From: Naumovozyma dairenensis CBS 421
Lineage: Eukaryota; Ascomycota; Saccharomycetes; Saccharomycetales; Saccharomycetaceae
Length of the DNA stretch: 64,000 nt
NCBI RefSeq assembly: GCF_000227115.2
Contig: NC_016479.1
Span: 1,920,686 to 1,984,685 of the forward strand
Direction of reading: 5' to 3'
A program made the position numbers and the translations under genes. Each line of letters opens with the position of its first letter. The stretch's first letter is position 1. Below the pieces are notes generated by a model that saw nothing but the letters and a program-made list of their open reading frames with translations, was not told the origin of the DNA and made no database searches. Below are positions 33,026-43,234 of this stretch, one piece after another.

Positions 33026-33210
33026 TACCAGGTCTTTCTCGGTAAAGAAATTGCTCCGAGCCGTCGAAACCGATGGAAGTTTTTTTTTCTTTTTTTTTTT
33101 CTCAGAACGGCGTGGCAATACATGTCGCATAACTCTACGCCTGCTTCTTAGGAAAGCTGAGAATTGAAGACGAAAAAAGCTCGAAGATGAACAAAAACAG
33201 GAATGTGACA

Positions 33211-33218
33211 TATATAAG
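33211..33218 (+). promoter_or_regulatory. TATA element of the ADH6-like gene
   Basis: TATATAAG lies about 130 bp before the ATG at 33350, a normal yeast TATA position, as expected for a stress-regulated gene. Confidence 0.6.
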
Positions 33219-33349
33219 GGTAGAAAAGATTCAATATATCATTATAAAAAGATAATTATAAGCTGAATCTATTCCCTCTCAGGTCCCTATATATCCCACT
33301 ACCAAATAAGAATAGGATAAAATCCCAACATCACGGCTTAAAATTAACC

Positions 33350-34441
33350 ATGACATCTTCAACATCTCCAGCTAAATTCCAAGGTATCGCCGTTTTAGAT
33401 CATAAAGATTGGAAAAACCCAAAGAAGGTCGAATTTGAACCAAAGCCATTCTATCCAAACGACATTGACATTAAGATTGAATGCTGTGGTGTCTGTGGTT
33501 CGGATATTCATGCTGCAGCAGGTCACTGGGGTGATTTGGAGAAGCCATTGGTTGTTGGTCATGAAGTCATCGGTACTGTTGTTAGATTAGGTGAAAATTG
33601 TAACTCTGGTTTGAAATTAGGTGACCGTGTTGGTGTTGGTGCTCAAGTGTTTTCTTGTTTAGATTGTGAACGTTGTAAGTCCAACAACGAACCATACTGT
33701 CCAAGTTTCGTTACTACGTATGGTCAAAGTTACAAGGATGGTTACAGTTCTAAAGGTGGTTATGCTGATTACATTAGAGTTCATGAACATTTCGCCGTTC
33801 CAATCCCAGAAAATATCCCATCTCACCTAGCAGCACCATTAATGTGTGGTGGTATTACTGTATTCTCTCCATTGTTAAGAAATGGATGTGGTCCAGGAAA
33901 GAAAGTGGGTATCGTCGGTATTGGTGGTATCGGTCACATGGGTTTAATTTTCGCTAAGGCCATGGGTGCTGAAGTTTATGCAATTTCCCGTACATCTGCA
34001 AAGAAAGAAGATGCTATGAAATTAGGAGCTGATCATTTCATTGCTACCAAAGAAGAACCAGATTGGGGTACTAAATATTTTGACACTTTCGATTTGATTG
34101 TCGTTTGTGCTAACTCTTTAACTGACGTTGACTTCAATGTTGTTCCTAAGGCTATGAAAGTGGGTGGTAACATTGTATCCATTTGTGTTCCTGAACAAAA
34201 TGAAGTTTTAAATCTGAAACCATTCGGTCTATTGGGTGTCTCAATTTCCAACAGTGCCTTAGGTGGTGTCAAGGAAATTAAAGAACTATTAGACTTAGTT
34301 TCTAAGAACAATTTGAAGATATGGGTTGAAACCCTCCCAATTGGTGAAGAAGGTGTTAAGCAAGCCTTTGAAAGAATGGATAAGGGTGATGTCAAATATA
34401 GATTTACCTTAACTGATTACGACAAGGAATTCTCCAAATAA
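33350..34441 (+). CDS. NADP-dependent zinc alcohol dehydrogenase (ADH6/ADH7 type)
   Basis: Medium-chain zinc dehydrogenase of the cinnamyl-alcohol type, which in yeast reduces many aldehydes (including vanillin, furfural and fusel aldehydes) with NADPH. The catalytic zinc site is visible as Cys46 (CGVCGSD), His71-Glu72 (GHEV) and Cys166. The structural zinc has Cys103, Cys106, Cys109 and Cys117. The Rossmann motif GIVGIGGIGHMG spans 187-198. The following SRT and Lys218 resemble the NADP-binding Ser-Arg-Lys set of Adh6. Length (363) fits ADH6/ADH7 (360-361). In S. cerevisiae these genes are subtelomeric. Here one sits between MSE1 and OPI10, where S. cerevisiae has no gene. Base composition is like its neighbours, with no sign of bacterial origin. 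Confidence 0.95.
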   Translation: MTSSTSPAKFQGIAVLDHKDWKNPKKVEFEPKPFYPNDIDIKIECCGVCGSDIHAAAGHWGDLEKPLVVGHEVIGTVVRLGENCNSGLKLGDRVGVGAQVFSCLDCERCKSNNEPYCPSFVTTYGQSYKDGYSSKGGYADYIRVHEHFAVPIPENIPSHLAAPLMCGGITVFSPLLRNGCGPGKKVGIVGIGGIGHMGLIFAKAMGAEVYAISRTSAKKEDAMKLGADHFIATKEEPDWGTKYFDTFDLIVVCANSLTDVDFNVVPKAMKVGGNIVSICVPEQNEVLNLKPFGLLGVSISNSALGGVKEIKELLDLVSKNNLKIWVETLPIGEEGVKQAFERMDKGDVKYRFTLTDYDKEFSK

Positions 34442-34840
34442 AAACATAGGTATGTATAATAGTTGTCTAAACAATAGTTGATATTCTTAAATATAGCTAA
34501 TTGAATGAACTTTGCATGATAAAACATTGCTCTTTACATTTTGTTTATAGTTTGTAAAAATACATAAAATATATCTCCTTGAGGAAATTCTCTCTGTCGC
34601 CAAAAAATCACTCCTCGGAAAAAATATATCAATGTAATGGGGGGATGTACATACTTAGAACATTGAATTGAAGAAACTTGTAGAATTCTATAGAAAAGTA
34701 TTTTATTAGAACAGCTTGCAAAATAAGGCATAATTGAAACAAGTATTTAAAGAACTTTCTACCTTAAAGTACGTCACCGAAGGATACTATTAAATTCTAC
34801 TCCAAAAAAAAAAAACAGCTCTCAAAAATCATAAATCATC
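34442..34840. other. Intergenic ADH to OPI10
   Basis: Short spacer with an A-rich run just before OPI10. No distinctive motif is seen. Confidence 0.6.
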
Positions 34841-35623
34841 ATGTTCGCAGCTATTGCATCAGGAAACCCATTACAATTTTCCGAAGAAGTAGCCAACTCT
34901 AATGGATTACAACATACTATTGTTTTATCTTCAACAAAACCTAAATCATATTCTCATATTTCACTTTTCGTTTTACCAAATGTTACATTCCCAGAAGATT
35001 ATATAGCGACAGTTTATTTTAAATTGAGTCCCCTAGAAGATTTTAAAATGTTTGGTTATCTTAGTGCTGAGAAACCCAGTGCTATTTTCAAAGTAAAATT
35101 ACAATCCACTAATAATAACAATAATCTGAATAATACTGATACCAGGACTTCTCGAGATGGTATACAATATGGTGAAGGTTTAGGGGAGATTGATATGGAC
35201 GAAGATGAGGATCAAAGTTTCCCACATAAGAACTCAATGAACTTCCATAATATTTCTCAATTAATTATAGGTATATCCATCGAGCCACGAATGGAAGGGA
35301 TGGCTAAATTAGAAGCATGGAAACACGAGATGGCAATGGGATCTACGCAAATACCACAGATGCCACCCACATCTTCTTCTTCGTCGCTGGCGCTAATGAA
35401 ACCTACAAGGAATATAACTACCGCGGGACAGCTAGCTAGATTATATCCTGCATTGACACAGGAATTAGCTGGTAAAATTGTTCAACATGCATATAATTAT
35501 CTTTCTGGATTTCTGGATTCCATGGGTAACGTTTCTATAAAGAGATTTGATACTTGGTGGGATAAATTCAAGAAACGATTGGCAAATGACGGTACATTTT
35601 TAGACGAAGTGACGAGTAGTTAG
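34841..35623 (+). CDS. OPI10: Opi10, Hikeshi-family protein
   Basis: Homologue of Hikeshi, the carrier that imports Hsp70 into the nucleus in higher eukaryotes. The yeast gene is named for an inositol-overproduction phenotype. The family N terminus is clear: MFAAIASGNPLQF followed by an HISLFVLPNVTFP segment and FKMFGYLSAEKPSAIFK near residue 65-85. A low-complexity Asn/Thr insert near residues 90-110 and a Met/Pro/Ser stretch near 165-185 interrupt the domain. Length is 260 residues against 246 in S. cerevisiae. It is convergent with SIL1, as YOL032W is with YOL031C. Confidence 0.94.
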   Translation: MFAAIASGNPLQFSEEVANSNGLQHTIVLSSTKPKSYSHISLFVLPNVTFPEDYIATVYFKLSPLEDFKMFGYLSAEKPSAIFKVKLQSTNNNNNLNNTDTRTSRDGIQYGEGLGEIDMDEDEDQSFPHKNSMNFHNISQLIIGISIEPRMEGMAKLEAWKHEMAMGSTQIPQMPPTSSSSSLALMKPTRNITTAGQLARLYPALTQELAGKIVQHAYNYLSGFLDSMGNVSIKRFDTWWDKFKKRLANDGTFLDEVTSS

Positions 35624-35633
35624 TCTAACTAAA

Positions 35634-35655
35634 TTATATATATATATATATATAT
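35634..35655. repeat. TA dinucleotide microsatellite
   Basis: An alternating TA run of about 22 bases just past the OPI10 stop codon. It may overlap the polyadenylation efficiency element (TATATA) of this gene. Confidence 0.75.
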
Positions 35656-35818
35656 TGATGTATCACGAATATGAAACGAACATTTTTTCTTTGAAAAATT
35701 GCCTGATAAAGAAAAAGAAAAAAACTTGAAAGAAATCTATCAATTATCACTGCTTAAAAAGATACCTTTAAATATTTTGCTTTTCTTTGTGCTTTTCGTA
35801 CATTGAAAATTATAAAGA

Positions 35819-37243
35819 TCATAATTCATCATCAAAATGTTTAATTCTGTCTGCCAATGGATTACCAAAGATAGAATGTCTACTTGAAATCAATTTTTCA
35901 TCGAATGAATCTTGTTCCAAATCTCTTTCTTGTAGTCCATTATTTAATCTTTTAGTTCTTTGCTTTTCTTGTTCAGCTAACCAATTTAAAAATTTGGAAT
36001 CTATCTTAATATCCTTCTTAAATGTGGTCTTAATATTATACAAACTATTGAAAAATTTCCTCAAATGCCATTCATCTAGATCTTTATCTTGAACCAAAGA
36101 TGTGAACTCATTAGTCCATGATTGTAAATCTGGAACATTTTGTTGAATATTATCCCTTTTATTCAAGTTCGGAAGTTCCTCATTCTCATTACTATCAATC
36201 TCATCGGTAAAACATATAGATATCAATTCTAATATTTTAATTTTAATTTGTTGATCTTGAATTGCATAAATATGTTGTAAAATGATCATCTTATCCTTGG
36301 TAAATTGATAAGGCGTTTCAATAAGTTCATTTAGTATGGAAAGATACCGTTTCAAAAGAAATTTTTTAATTTTTAAATCATAAGAAAGATTATTAACTAA
36401 AATATCCATAGCAACAAATGTGTTATCAATGAATGCGGGGTAATTATTGTTAATATATTCTTTCACGGGTGGATTATTTCTTAGACAACTGGTAATGACT
36501 CTTGTACTTAATTCTCTAATAGTAGGTGGTAATTGATCATTGAAACTAATATTTTGTAACAATCGGAATTCATGAGATATGATCTTATATCCGTGTTTAT
36601 AATCATGTGCAAATTCCATTACATTATCGAATATTGTTTCTAAGTTATCTAAATCTTTTGATAGGATTGTTGGATTGTAAAGCAGATCTCTTATTGTTTT
36701 AAAATCATTTGAAAATTCATATTCAGTTACACTATCTTGGGCTATAGTAGATTGTTTCTGTTCTTGCTTTTCTTTCCTTTCAATAATCTGTTCTTTGGGC
36801 GAACCAACATCGCTTTTCTCCTTTTCTACTTCTTTTTCCTCTTTATCTACTTTGGCGAATGTTTTCACATTTCTCTCTTCAATAGGTAATAATTTCGCTT
36901 CTTTTAAACCAGTATCCAAATTCATTCTAATATCTAATCCACCTGGCAATTGCTGTTCTGGTCTAATTGGTTTCCATTGATCTTCTGGTTCGAATACCCT
37001 GGGATAACATTCCTTATCATTACAAATCAAACTATCTGTTATACGAAGCGATGTCGGTTCCTTTCCCTTCCCATTTTCTGGTGTTACCACTTGATTATCA
37101 GAATCAGTCTTGGTCGTCGCCGTTGTGACACTATTACGAACGGTTGGAGCCAGTATCACTTGATTCCTTTCCATGTCGCGCATTGCCGTGGATAGTTGTA
37201 GAAGAGGGATTTGTAACAGCAACAAATTCACTATGTTAACCAT
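35819..37243 (-). CDS. SIL1: ER nucleotide exchange factor Sil1
   Basis: Sil1 is an ER-lumenal nucleotide exchange factor for the Hsp70 Kar2/BiP, used in protein translocation and folding. I place the start at the ATG at 37243, because it opens directly into a signal peptide (MVNIVNLLLLQIPLLQLSTA). The frame stays open further upstream, but that extension would bury the signal. A Lys/Glu-rich linker near 125-175 leads to the armadillo-like helical domain, for example the segment NDFKTIRDLLYNPTILSKD. The protein ends in DDEL, an HDEL-type retention signal. Length is 474 residues against 421 in S. cerevisiae. It is convergent with OPI10. Confidence 0.9.
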   Translation of the reverse strand: MVNIVNLLLLQIPLLQLSTAMRDMERNQVILAPTVRNSVTTATTKTDSDNQVVTPENGKGKEPTSLRITDSLICNDKECYPRVFEPEDQWKPIRPEQQLPGGLDIRMNLDTGLKEAKLLPIEERNVKTFAKVDKEEKEVEKEKSDVGSPKEQIIERKEKQEQKQSTIAQDSVTEYEFSNDFKTIRDLLYNPTILSKDLDNLETIFDNVMEFAHDYKHGYKIISHEFRLLQNISFNDQLPPTIRELSTRVITSCLRNNPPVKEYINNNYPAFIDNTFVAMDILVNNLSYDLKIKKFLLKRYLSILNELIETPYQFTKDKMIILQHIYAIQDQQIKIKILELISICFTDEIDSNENEELPNLNKRDNIQQNVPDLQSWTNEFTSLVQDKDLDEWHLRKFFNSLYNIKTTFKKDIKIDSKFLNWLAEQEKQRTKRLNNGLQERDLEQDSFDEKLISSRHSIFGNPLADRIKHFDDEL

Positions 37244-38481
37244 TTCTTTCTTTTCTCTCGATGGCGTTCTTCCTCTGTATTGATATATTCTCAGGTGATT
37301 CTTTGAGCAATAGATCTGATGGCTATATCTGTTTCCTTTCTTTAATGCTTCTTCGTATATATGTAGTGGTTTATTAACACGGTTTTCCAACTTCGGGAAT
37401 ATAAACAAAGAGGCGGCGTCACAATATTCTATTTCCTCTTTCTTAGATTATTTTATTCTGACATTCTTGTCTAAATTACTGTAACGATAGTTTAAATATT
37501 GATCTTTTATAGTTTTCAACCATAATCTGACTACTGCCGATTAACCATGGTTGGATCTTATACTTGCTGTACCTTTAAACGATATTTCCTGTCCTAATCA
37601 ACTTTTTCGTCTGACCACTTTCTAGGTAAATGACACTGACATAACAAATGTTTCTATGAATAAACATTATATAACACATGGCTTAAGAAAGGATAGCAAT
37701 CCTTAATACACATGCATCTAGTCCCGAAATTTATATAACAGTTGATTGGTATTAAAATAGACAATTTTTCATTTCCTTTGTCTTCTTTTTGTCGACCGGT
37801 GTTGACATATTGGGAGAAGTTGCTATTTAACCTTACGTTAATAAAGGCCATAATAATTTACGTAACAACTAGTTAGGTACGTTTTGCTGGCTGTTTTCTT
37901 TCATATAAACGCCTTCAAAGTGAGGCCATCCATTGCCCCCCTTGGAATATTGTTTTCCCTCACTGTTTATAATACTACTCAATATCCGTAAAATAACTAA
38001 TCAAAAAATTATCTACCAAAGAAATATATCCCCTAGCAAGCATGGGATATATTTCCTGCATTTTCATATTCTATTCACTTGTATTAAGACTATTCAGAAC
38101 CTAAGGAATGATGAGTTTTCACAATTCCCTTTATATATCCTTGATATAATTCTGACACCGACATTAACATTATTGTCTCCGTTTCTAATGTTCTTTATCG
38201 CCAATCCCAATTAGTTTAACTGATATATAACAAATATCGAAAAAGTTGTTGTTTCTTTTTGTTTTAAAGTTTTTGAATCATGCATTTAAAAGTAAACTTA
38301 TCTAAATAAAAATAAATACAAAATAAATACAAAAGTATATTGTTATTTGTTATTAATATTAATATTTCTTTCAAAGTTTAATTTTTAAAGGAAAAGGTTG
38401 GGTTAAAAAATGAATAATAATTAAAGACCGTTGATATGATCAATACAAAAATTGGAAAAATGGTGTTTATATTTTATTTGT
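37244..38481. other. Intergenic, SIL1 promoter and RPP2A 3' side
   Basis: A 1.2-kb AT-rich stretch at an inferred rearrangement point. S. cerevisiae has PRE6, YOL036W and snR50 next to RPP2A, and none is here. I see no remnant of them, no tRNA and no credible snoRNA. Confidence 0.55.
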
Positions 38482-38802
38482 TTAATCGAATAAACCGAAA
38501 CCCATATCAGCATCAGATTCTTCTTCTTCTTCTTCTTCCTTAGCTTCTTCAGTAGCATCACCAGAGGCACCGGCAGCTGGAGCAGAACCAGAAGCTGGAC
38601 CAGCAGCTGGGACAGCGGCCAACTTTTCGTTACCTGCAACAATCAATTCGTCGACAGATTTACCTTCTAAAGAAGAGATCAAAGAGGAGACTTTGTCTTC
38701 TTCAATGTCGATACCAACAGAGGATAAGACAGCCTTGACATTGTCAGCATTTGGGGTGGTGCCGGCGGCGTTCAATAATAAGTAGGCAGCTAAGTACTTC
38801 AT
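38482..38802 (-). CDS. RPP2A: 60S acidic stalk protein P2
   Basis: P2-alpha forms the flexible lateral stalk of the large ribosomal subunit with P0 and P1, and recruits elongation factors. The start is the ATG at 38802, giving [14 protein letters not shown], the family N terminus. The open frame continues upstream but only adds unrelated residues. The helical domain is followed by an Ala/Gly/Pro hinge and an acidic stretch, ending in the family tail [12 protein letters not shown]. The length of 106 residues matches S. cerevisiae Rpp2A. The gene lies next to NOP12. S. cerevisiae has RPS15 between the two, which is absent here. Confidence 0.96.
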   Translation of the reverse strand: MKYLAAYLLLNAAGTTPNADNVKAVLSSVGIDIEEDKVSSLISSLEGKSVDELIVAGNEKLAAVPAAGPASGSAPAAGASGDATEEAKEEEEEEESDADMGFGLFD

Positions 38803-39002
38803 CTTTAATTGGTTTTCTTGGTGTTCTTCTGGTGGACTAAAATCGGGTTTCAAAAATCCAACTAATAAATTTTTTTAAACGGAGAATAGCATGTTTTACT
38901 AATTGAGTTTCTTTGATTCATCCGTATGGTTGCTACTATGCTATCATTGCTCATTCAAACACTCTCTACATTGGCATGGGGTAACGTTCCTGCGCACAAA
39001 CG

Positions 39003-39009
39003 ACCCTAA
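39003..39009 (+). promoter_or_regulatory. Tbf1-type site near RPP2A
   Basis: ACCCTAA about 200 bp upstream of RPP2A. Tbf1 sites drive many ribosomal-protein and snoRNA promoters in non-Saccharomyces yeasts. A single heptamer is weak evidence. Confidence 0.35.
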
Positions 39010-39817
39010 CTATCACACTGCACTACACTACACTACACTACAACCGTTTTACTTGAAATTTCACAGATCTGAAAATTGCGACCTTTTTTTTTTGCGCGCG
39101 TTTGAGAAGTTTCTTGAACTTCTGGGGAATTTTTGAATTTTTTGATGGATTCATCTTCACTTAAAAAATCGTGTAAACTGGTACACCACACGTATATGTA
39201 AACATGCAAGATAATGTACGGATGTTAAACAGCCTCCGTCTTCTTATCTTATCTTATCTTAAAATGACCCTCTGAGGGAAACATATTCAGAAGAGACATG
39301 TTTGAACAAATCTGTGTTTAACATGCGAGAACATTGTTCTTGTTGTAAAATTACCCCAATAATGTGTTTGGAAGGTTTTTTAAGTCTATAGTCTTGGCAC
39401 AATATGCGATACAGAGTTTTTCTTTAATATTATCTCAAGTATTGATTATTTAGAGACAGTATATACTACATCTATTTATTTTCATTGTTTTTCATTATTT
39501 CGTAGTTTTTTTGAGAATTTGGAACCATATCCTGCTTTTTGTAAGCAATGTTTCAGTTTCCAAAACGTACTAAAAAAGGTTTAAAAACGCTTTAAATTCT
39601 CCCTGAGTTTCAAGTTTTTTTTGGTTTGAGATATCTAATAGTAGACACATTCTTAGAGAGGAACTGTTAGGGGAGCCCCATTCTGATTATCGTGAAGCCA
39701 AAAATCTACTATAAATTATCTATGTAAAATATAAATCTTTCCTGTTTCTCACTTTTTCCTGCGTCACACTTTTTCTTTTCTCTACATACAATTTGTGACG
39801 CGCCTCAGTGAAAACAG

Positions 39818-39876
39818 AAAATTTTTCAAAATATAGATATAGAAAGATAGATAATAAAGAAAGCTCATCTCATCGC
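39818..39876. promoter_or_regulatory. RRPE and PAC elements of NOP12
   Basis: AAAATTTTTCA (39818-39828) is an exact RRPE (bound by Stb3). CTCATCGC (39869-39876) is an exact PAC in reverse (GCGATGAG, bound by Dot6/Tod6). They lie about 170 and 120 bp before the NOP12 ATG with the usual RRPE-then-PAC spacing. This pair marks the ribosome-biogenesis regulon. Confidence 0.85.
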
Positions 39877-39996
39877 TAAAATTTAAAGTAGCCATATACA
39901 TTGAATATACAAAAAGGATAGTTGACTCTGAAATTACATACACAAACTCTCATTGCGTCTTAAATAGTATTAAGAATCGACACTAATACCAACAAT

Positions 39997-41421
39997 ATGT
40001 CATCATCCATCGATTCACTTTTCGGAAGTGTTGATTCCAATAAATTAGAATCAAACATTAGTAAATTATTCAATGCTTCCAGTGGACCAATCGATAATTT
40101 ACAAGTTAAAAATAAGCATAGAACTTTATTACCTTCTGTAAAGAGGAAGCAACCCGAGTTGGAATCTAAATCTAAATCTGAATCTGGATCTGGATCTGAA
40201 TCTGAGAAGGACGACGATGTCTCTGCAGATGGTGAGGCTGATGAACCTGAATTGAAGAAACAAAAGAAATCTAAGAAGAAGAAGAATGTAGATGGTGATG
40301 ATGATGAAGATTTGGAAGGTAAGTATTTTGCTAAATTAATAGAAAAGGAAGATTCTGAAGAGGCACAAAAAGACTCTAGGGAAGATGCATCAACTGATGA
40401 TCATGAAAGTGAAAAGGAAATAGCAGGAACAAGCAGTCAAGTTGCTAAGAAAACTGATTTGAAAGAAGAAGAACTTGCGAAGGCAGAAAGAACTGTATTT
40501 ATTGGTAATATTCCTAACGATGTTATAACATCAAAGACTGTTTATAAAACTTTTAAGAAATTATTCAATACAAATCCAAAACCAAAAAAATCTGAAGATG
40601 AAGATGATGATGAAGAAAAACAAGAAGATATTGAGAGTAAAATAAAAGAAAATCCATTCACAATTGAAAGTATAAGATTTAGATCGATTTCCTTTGATGA
40701 AGCATTACCAAGAAAAGTAGCATTTGTTCAACAAAAATTACATAAATCAAGAGATTCTGTCAATGCATACATTGTTTATAAAAATAAAAATATTGTGAAA
40801 ACTATTTGTTCGGAATTAAATGGTACCGTTTTCCATAATCATCATTTAAGAGTTGACTCAGTGGCACATCCATCTGCTCAAGATAAAAAGAGATCGATAT
40901 TCGTCGGTAATCTTGATTTTGAAGAAGCTGAAGAAAGTCTTTGGAATCATTTTAAAAGTTGTGGTGAAATTGAATACGTTCGTATAATTAGAGATGCAAA
41001 AACTAATATGGGTAAAGGGTTTGCATATGTTCAATTTAAAGAATTACAATCTGTTAACAAAGCTCTGCTATTAAATGACAAAGTAATGATGAAATCCAAT
41101 GTTGACAAAGATAGTAAGAAGAAAGGTAGAAAATTGCGTGTTACAAGATGTAAGAATATGAGAAAGAATGGTTCACAATCATCATCATCTAATTTCAAAA
41201 ATAGTGGGAACTTATCAGACTTTCAAAAGACTAAAGTTGGTAGAGCTAAAAAGATTCTTGGGAAAGCTGATAGAGCTACTCTTGGTCAAGAATTAACCAT
41301 TGAAGGTTTAAGAGCTACCAAGGGTGAAAACGTATCGCATTTGAAGAAAAAGAAACAAAGATCGAAAACTGGTAGAGTTACCAAACGTTCTCAAGCTTTC
41401 AAAAAGGCTAATAAGGATTAA
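39997..41421 (+). CDS. NOP12: Nucleolar pre-rRNA processing protein Nop12
   Basis: Nop12 is a nucleolar RNA-binding protein needed for processing of pre-25S and 5.8S rRNA in large-subunit assembly. The N terminus [10 protein letters not shown] opens a Lys/Glu/Ser-rich region with acidic and basic tracts. RRM1 begins near residue 165 with [14 protein letters not shown]2 begins near residue 301 with [12 protein letters not shown] and has [11 protein letters not shown] as RNP1. The C terminus is strongly basic, as expected for nucleolar proteins. Length is 474 residues against 459 in S. cerevisiae. The promoter has RRPE and PAC elements, and the neighbours RPP2A and NGL1 agree with YOL041C. Confidence 0.95.
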   Translation: MSSSIDSLFGSVDSNKLESNISKLFNASSGPIDNLQVKNKHRTLLPSVKRKQPELESKSKSESGSGSESEKDDDVSADGEADEPELKKQKKSKKKKNVDGDDDEDLEGKYFAKLIEKEDSEEAQKDSREDASTDDHESEKEIAGTSSQVAKKTDLKEEELAKAERTVFIGNIPNDVITSKTVYKTFKKLFNTNPKPKKSEDEDDDEEKQEDIESKIKENPFTIESIRFRSISFDEALPRKVAFVQQKLHKSRDSVNAYIVYKNKNIVKTICSELNGTVFHNHHLRVDSVAHPSAQDKKRSIFVGNLDFEEAEESLWNHFKSCGEIEYVRIIRDAKTNMGKGFAYVQFKELQSVNKALLLNDKVMMKSNVDKDSKKKGRKLRVTRCKNMRKNGSQSSSSNFKNSGNLSDFQKTKVGRAKKILGKADRATLGQELTIEGLRATKGENVSHLKKKKQRSKTGRVTKRSQAFKKANKD

Positions 41422-42136
41422 GATGAATAATTTCGGGAAGCCAGTTCATATATAACAATAGCTTTTTTTTTTTTGTATTGACATTCAGTCAAAAACATAA
41501 ATAGAGGAATGTACATTAATCAAATTCAACGTAACAGTGGAGTTTCACGATTTTAAGGTAACGGAGAATACTCTCCTTTTTAAATGAATGTCTTTGCTAT
41601 ACAATTTTTATAGATTATCGAAATATATGTGGAGATAAGATAACAAGTGGAGGAAGGCTGAAAGAAGTAATATATTTATATGATTTTTTAGATTTATATG
41701 CATGTGAATGTAACGTTTGTGTAGAATAGTAAAAAATGTCTGTTCGGGAATATAATAGAGCCTTTATTCCTATCTTTATTTTCCTAAGTTGTTGCGTTTC
41801 TTGTAATGTGCTTTTGAATGAAATAGTTCTTCAGAATACGTTAAAATGGGAATATCAAAAATAAAAGTCATTTGAAATGTTGATGATAATGAAACCATGA
41901 ATGGAAAGTAATGAGATTGATCAGAAATGGTGTAGTGAAAAAAGGAAAGAACGTTTATCGTACTAGTACGGAGATAATCCTGAAAAGTTAAAATAAATAA
42001 ATAATGGATAAATGAGATGAGAAAGAAAAACCGAACGTTGGCTTTCTATTCTGTCTTAGATATGCTTAGAAAAAATTGTCTTTATAGTATAAATTGAGAA
42101 ATGATAGGAAATAGAAAATATAGTCTTTAATTTTAG
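41422..42136. other. Convergent spacer after NOP12
   Basis: AT-rich region between converging genes. It includes a T10 run shortly after the NOP12 stop. No gene is seen. Confidence 0.55.
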
Positions 42137-42739
42137 TTATCTGCCTTGGTGCATTGAAAATGTGTTATTTTGATGAATCTGATGCGGTAATGGTTGGTTA
42201 ATCATTCTTCTATCTTGAAAATGTTGATTTGGGAAGTTTTTCTGTAAATGTTGTTGATGTTGGTGCTGTTGGTGCTGTTGTTGTAATCTCATTTGTTTTT
42301 GATACTTTTCAATGTTTTTATGAGCTAGGACAGACAATAAATGTTCTCTATGTTGAGAGCCTGGTTTGGGAAAGTCTGTAGGATTAATTCTATTATTGGC
42401 AGTTACAACGCCACTATTAGTATTATCATCGAATCTATAGGCATAATTATTCGTACCTAGATAGATGTCATTTTGGTCCCCATTAATTGGTATATATGGT
42501 GACATATAATGATTGGGAAACCCAGATGCAGGGAGGCCATCAGCCATAAAGAACAAATCATCTCGAAATGATTTCATGGTGTTGAGCTGTGACCTAACAT
42601 CTTGAGCTAATGTATCATCCATTCCTTGTTGTTGCTGCAAATTGAAGATATTTGGTTGAGAAAGATCTAGTGGAACTCCAATCGATATGGGTGAATTATT
42701 TGCCAGTTCGTTGCGTAGTTTAGATGAAGCTAGTTGCAT
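42137..42739 (-). CDS. Unrecognised Gln/His-rich protein, 200 aa
   Basis: I do not recognise this protein. The first 135 or so residues are of ordinary composition, with a possible helix (QDVRSQLNTMKSFRDDLFFM) and a Tyr/Pro/Asn-rich part. A charged helix SQHREHLLSVLAHKNIEKYQ precedes a Gln/His-rich tail made of QQH-type repeats. No signal peptide, membrane segment or known motif is seen. The ATG at 42739 is the first in frame. S. cerevisiae has no gene between NOP12 and NGL1, so this is an extra gene here. A nuclear or RNA-related role would suit the composition but is not shown. Confidence 0.65.
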   Translation of the reverse strand: MQLASSKLRNELANNSPISIGVPLDLSQPNIFNLQQQQGMDDTLAQDVRSQLNTMKSFRDDLFFMADGLPASGFPNHYMSPYIPINGDQNDIYLGTNNYAYRFDDNTNSGVVTANNRINPTDFPKPGSQHREHLLSVLAHKNIEKYQKQMRLQQQHQQHQHQQHLQKNFPNQHFQDRRMINQPLPHQIHQNNTFSMHQGR

Positions 42740-43234
42740 TCTTTGTAATATACTATTGAAAGGTTAGTTGCAAATGGAAAAGATATGATTAAGCCAAATT
42801 TTGATCCAATAGTAAAAAGTAGTCTTGTCGCCTTTTGTAATTTTATTTTCGAACTTGGTTTATCGTTCAAATTTGTATCAAGTTAACTTTTCTCGAAGTT
42901 CAAATTTTGTATTGTATTTTTTTTTTTATCAGAAAAATGTCACAAATTGAATAAGAAAAAATAGACCACTATTACATGGAAAATATAATGAATGAGAATG
43001 ATAGTAAATATGTACGAGTATTGAATATATATAGTGTTTATAGAGAAATGTAATATGTGGTATATATGTTTATAAGTATATAAAATTCTGTTCTTTGCTA
43101 ACTTTTTTCGTTTTAATAATAGAGAAGTAAATTCTACATGGTTGTTGACCTGCAACATTCGCATATCATTTCTTATTTAGAATGATTTACCCAGGTTCGA
43201 GGATAACATTCAGGGTAGTATAACCAAATCAGGC
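42740..43234. other. Intergenic upstream of the Gln/His-rich gene
   Basis: Very AT-rich spacer that should include the promoter of the Gln/His-rich gene and the NGL1 3' end. Nothing else is recognised. Confidence 0.55.

Larger units (their letters stand above)
32026..33349. other. Long promoter region of the ADH6-like gene
   Basis: A 1.3-kb upstream region holding a TA microsatellite (about 32167-32188), two TTACGTAA Yap-type sites, a cluster of STRE motifs and a TATA element. A short open frame around 32695-32883 is judged non-coding. Confidence 0.65.
38803..39996. other. Divergent promoter region RPP2A/NOP12
   Basis: A 1.2-kb region between divergent ribosome-related genes. It holds a Tbf1-type ACCCTAA (39003-39009) near RPP2A, a CACTA repeat (about 39021-39041), a short CTTAT repeat (about 39243-39258), and RRPE and PAC elements before NOP12. 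RPS15, expected here from S. cerevisiae, is not found. Confidence 0.6.

Noticed and set aside
33350..34441. Horizontal transfer of the alcohol dehydrogenase from bacteria
   Set aside because: It matches yeast ADH6/ADH7 throughout, and base and codon use are like the neighbours.
37244..37408. 55-residue N-terminal extension of Sil1
   Set aside because: It would place the signal peptide internally. The ATG at 37243 gives a normal secretory start.
38108..38155. C box ATGATGA and D box CTGA between SIL1 and RPP2A
   Set aside because: The boxes are too close for a snoRNA and the flanks do not pair.
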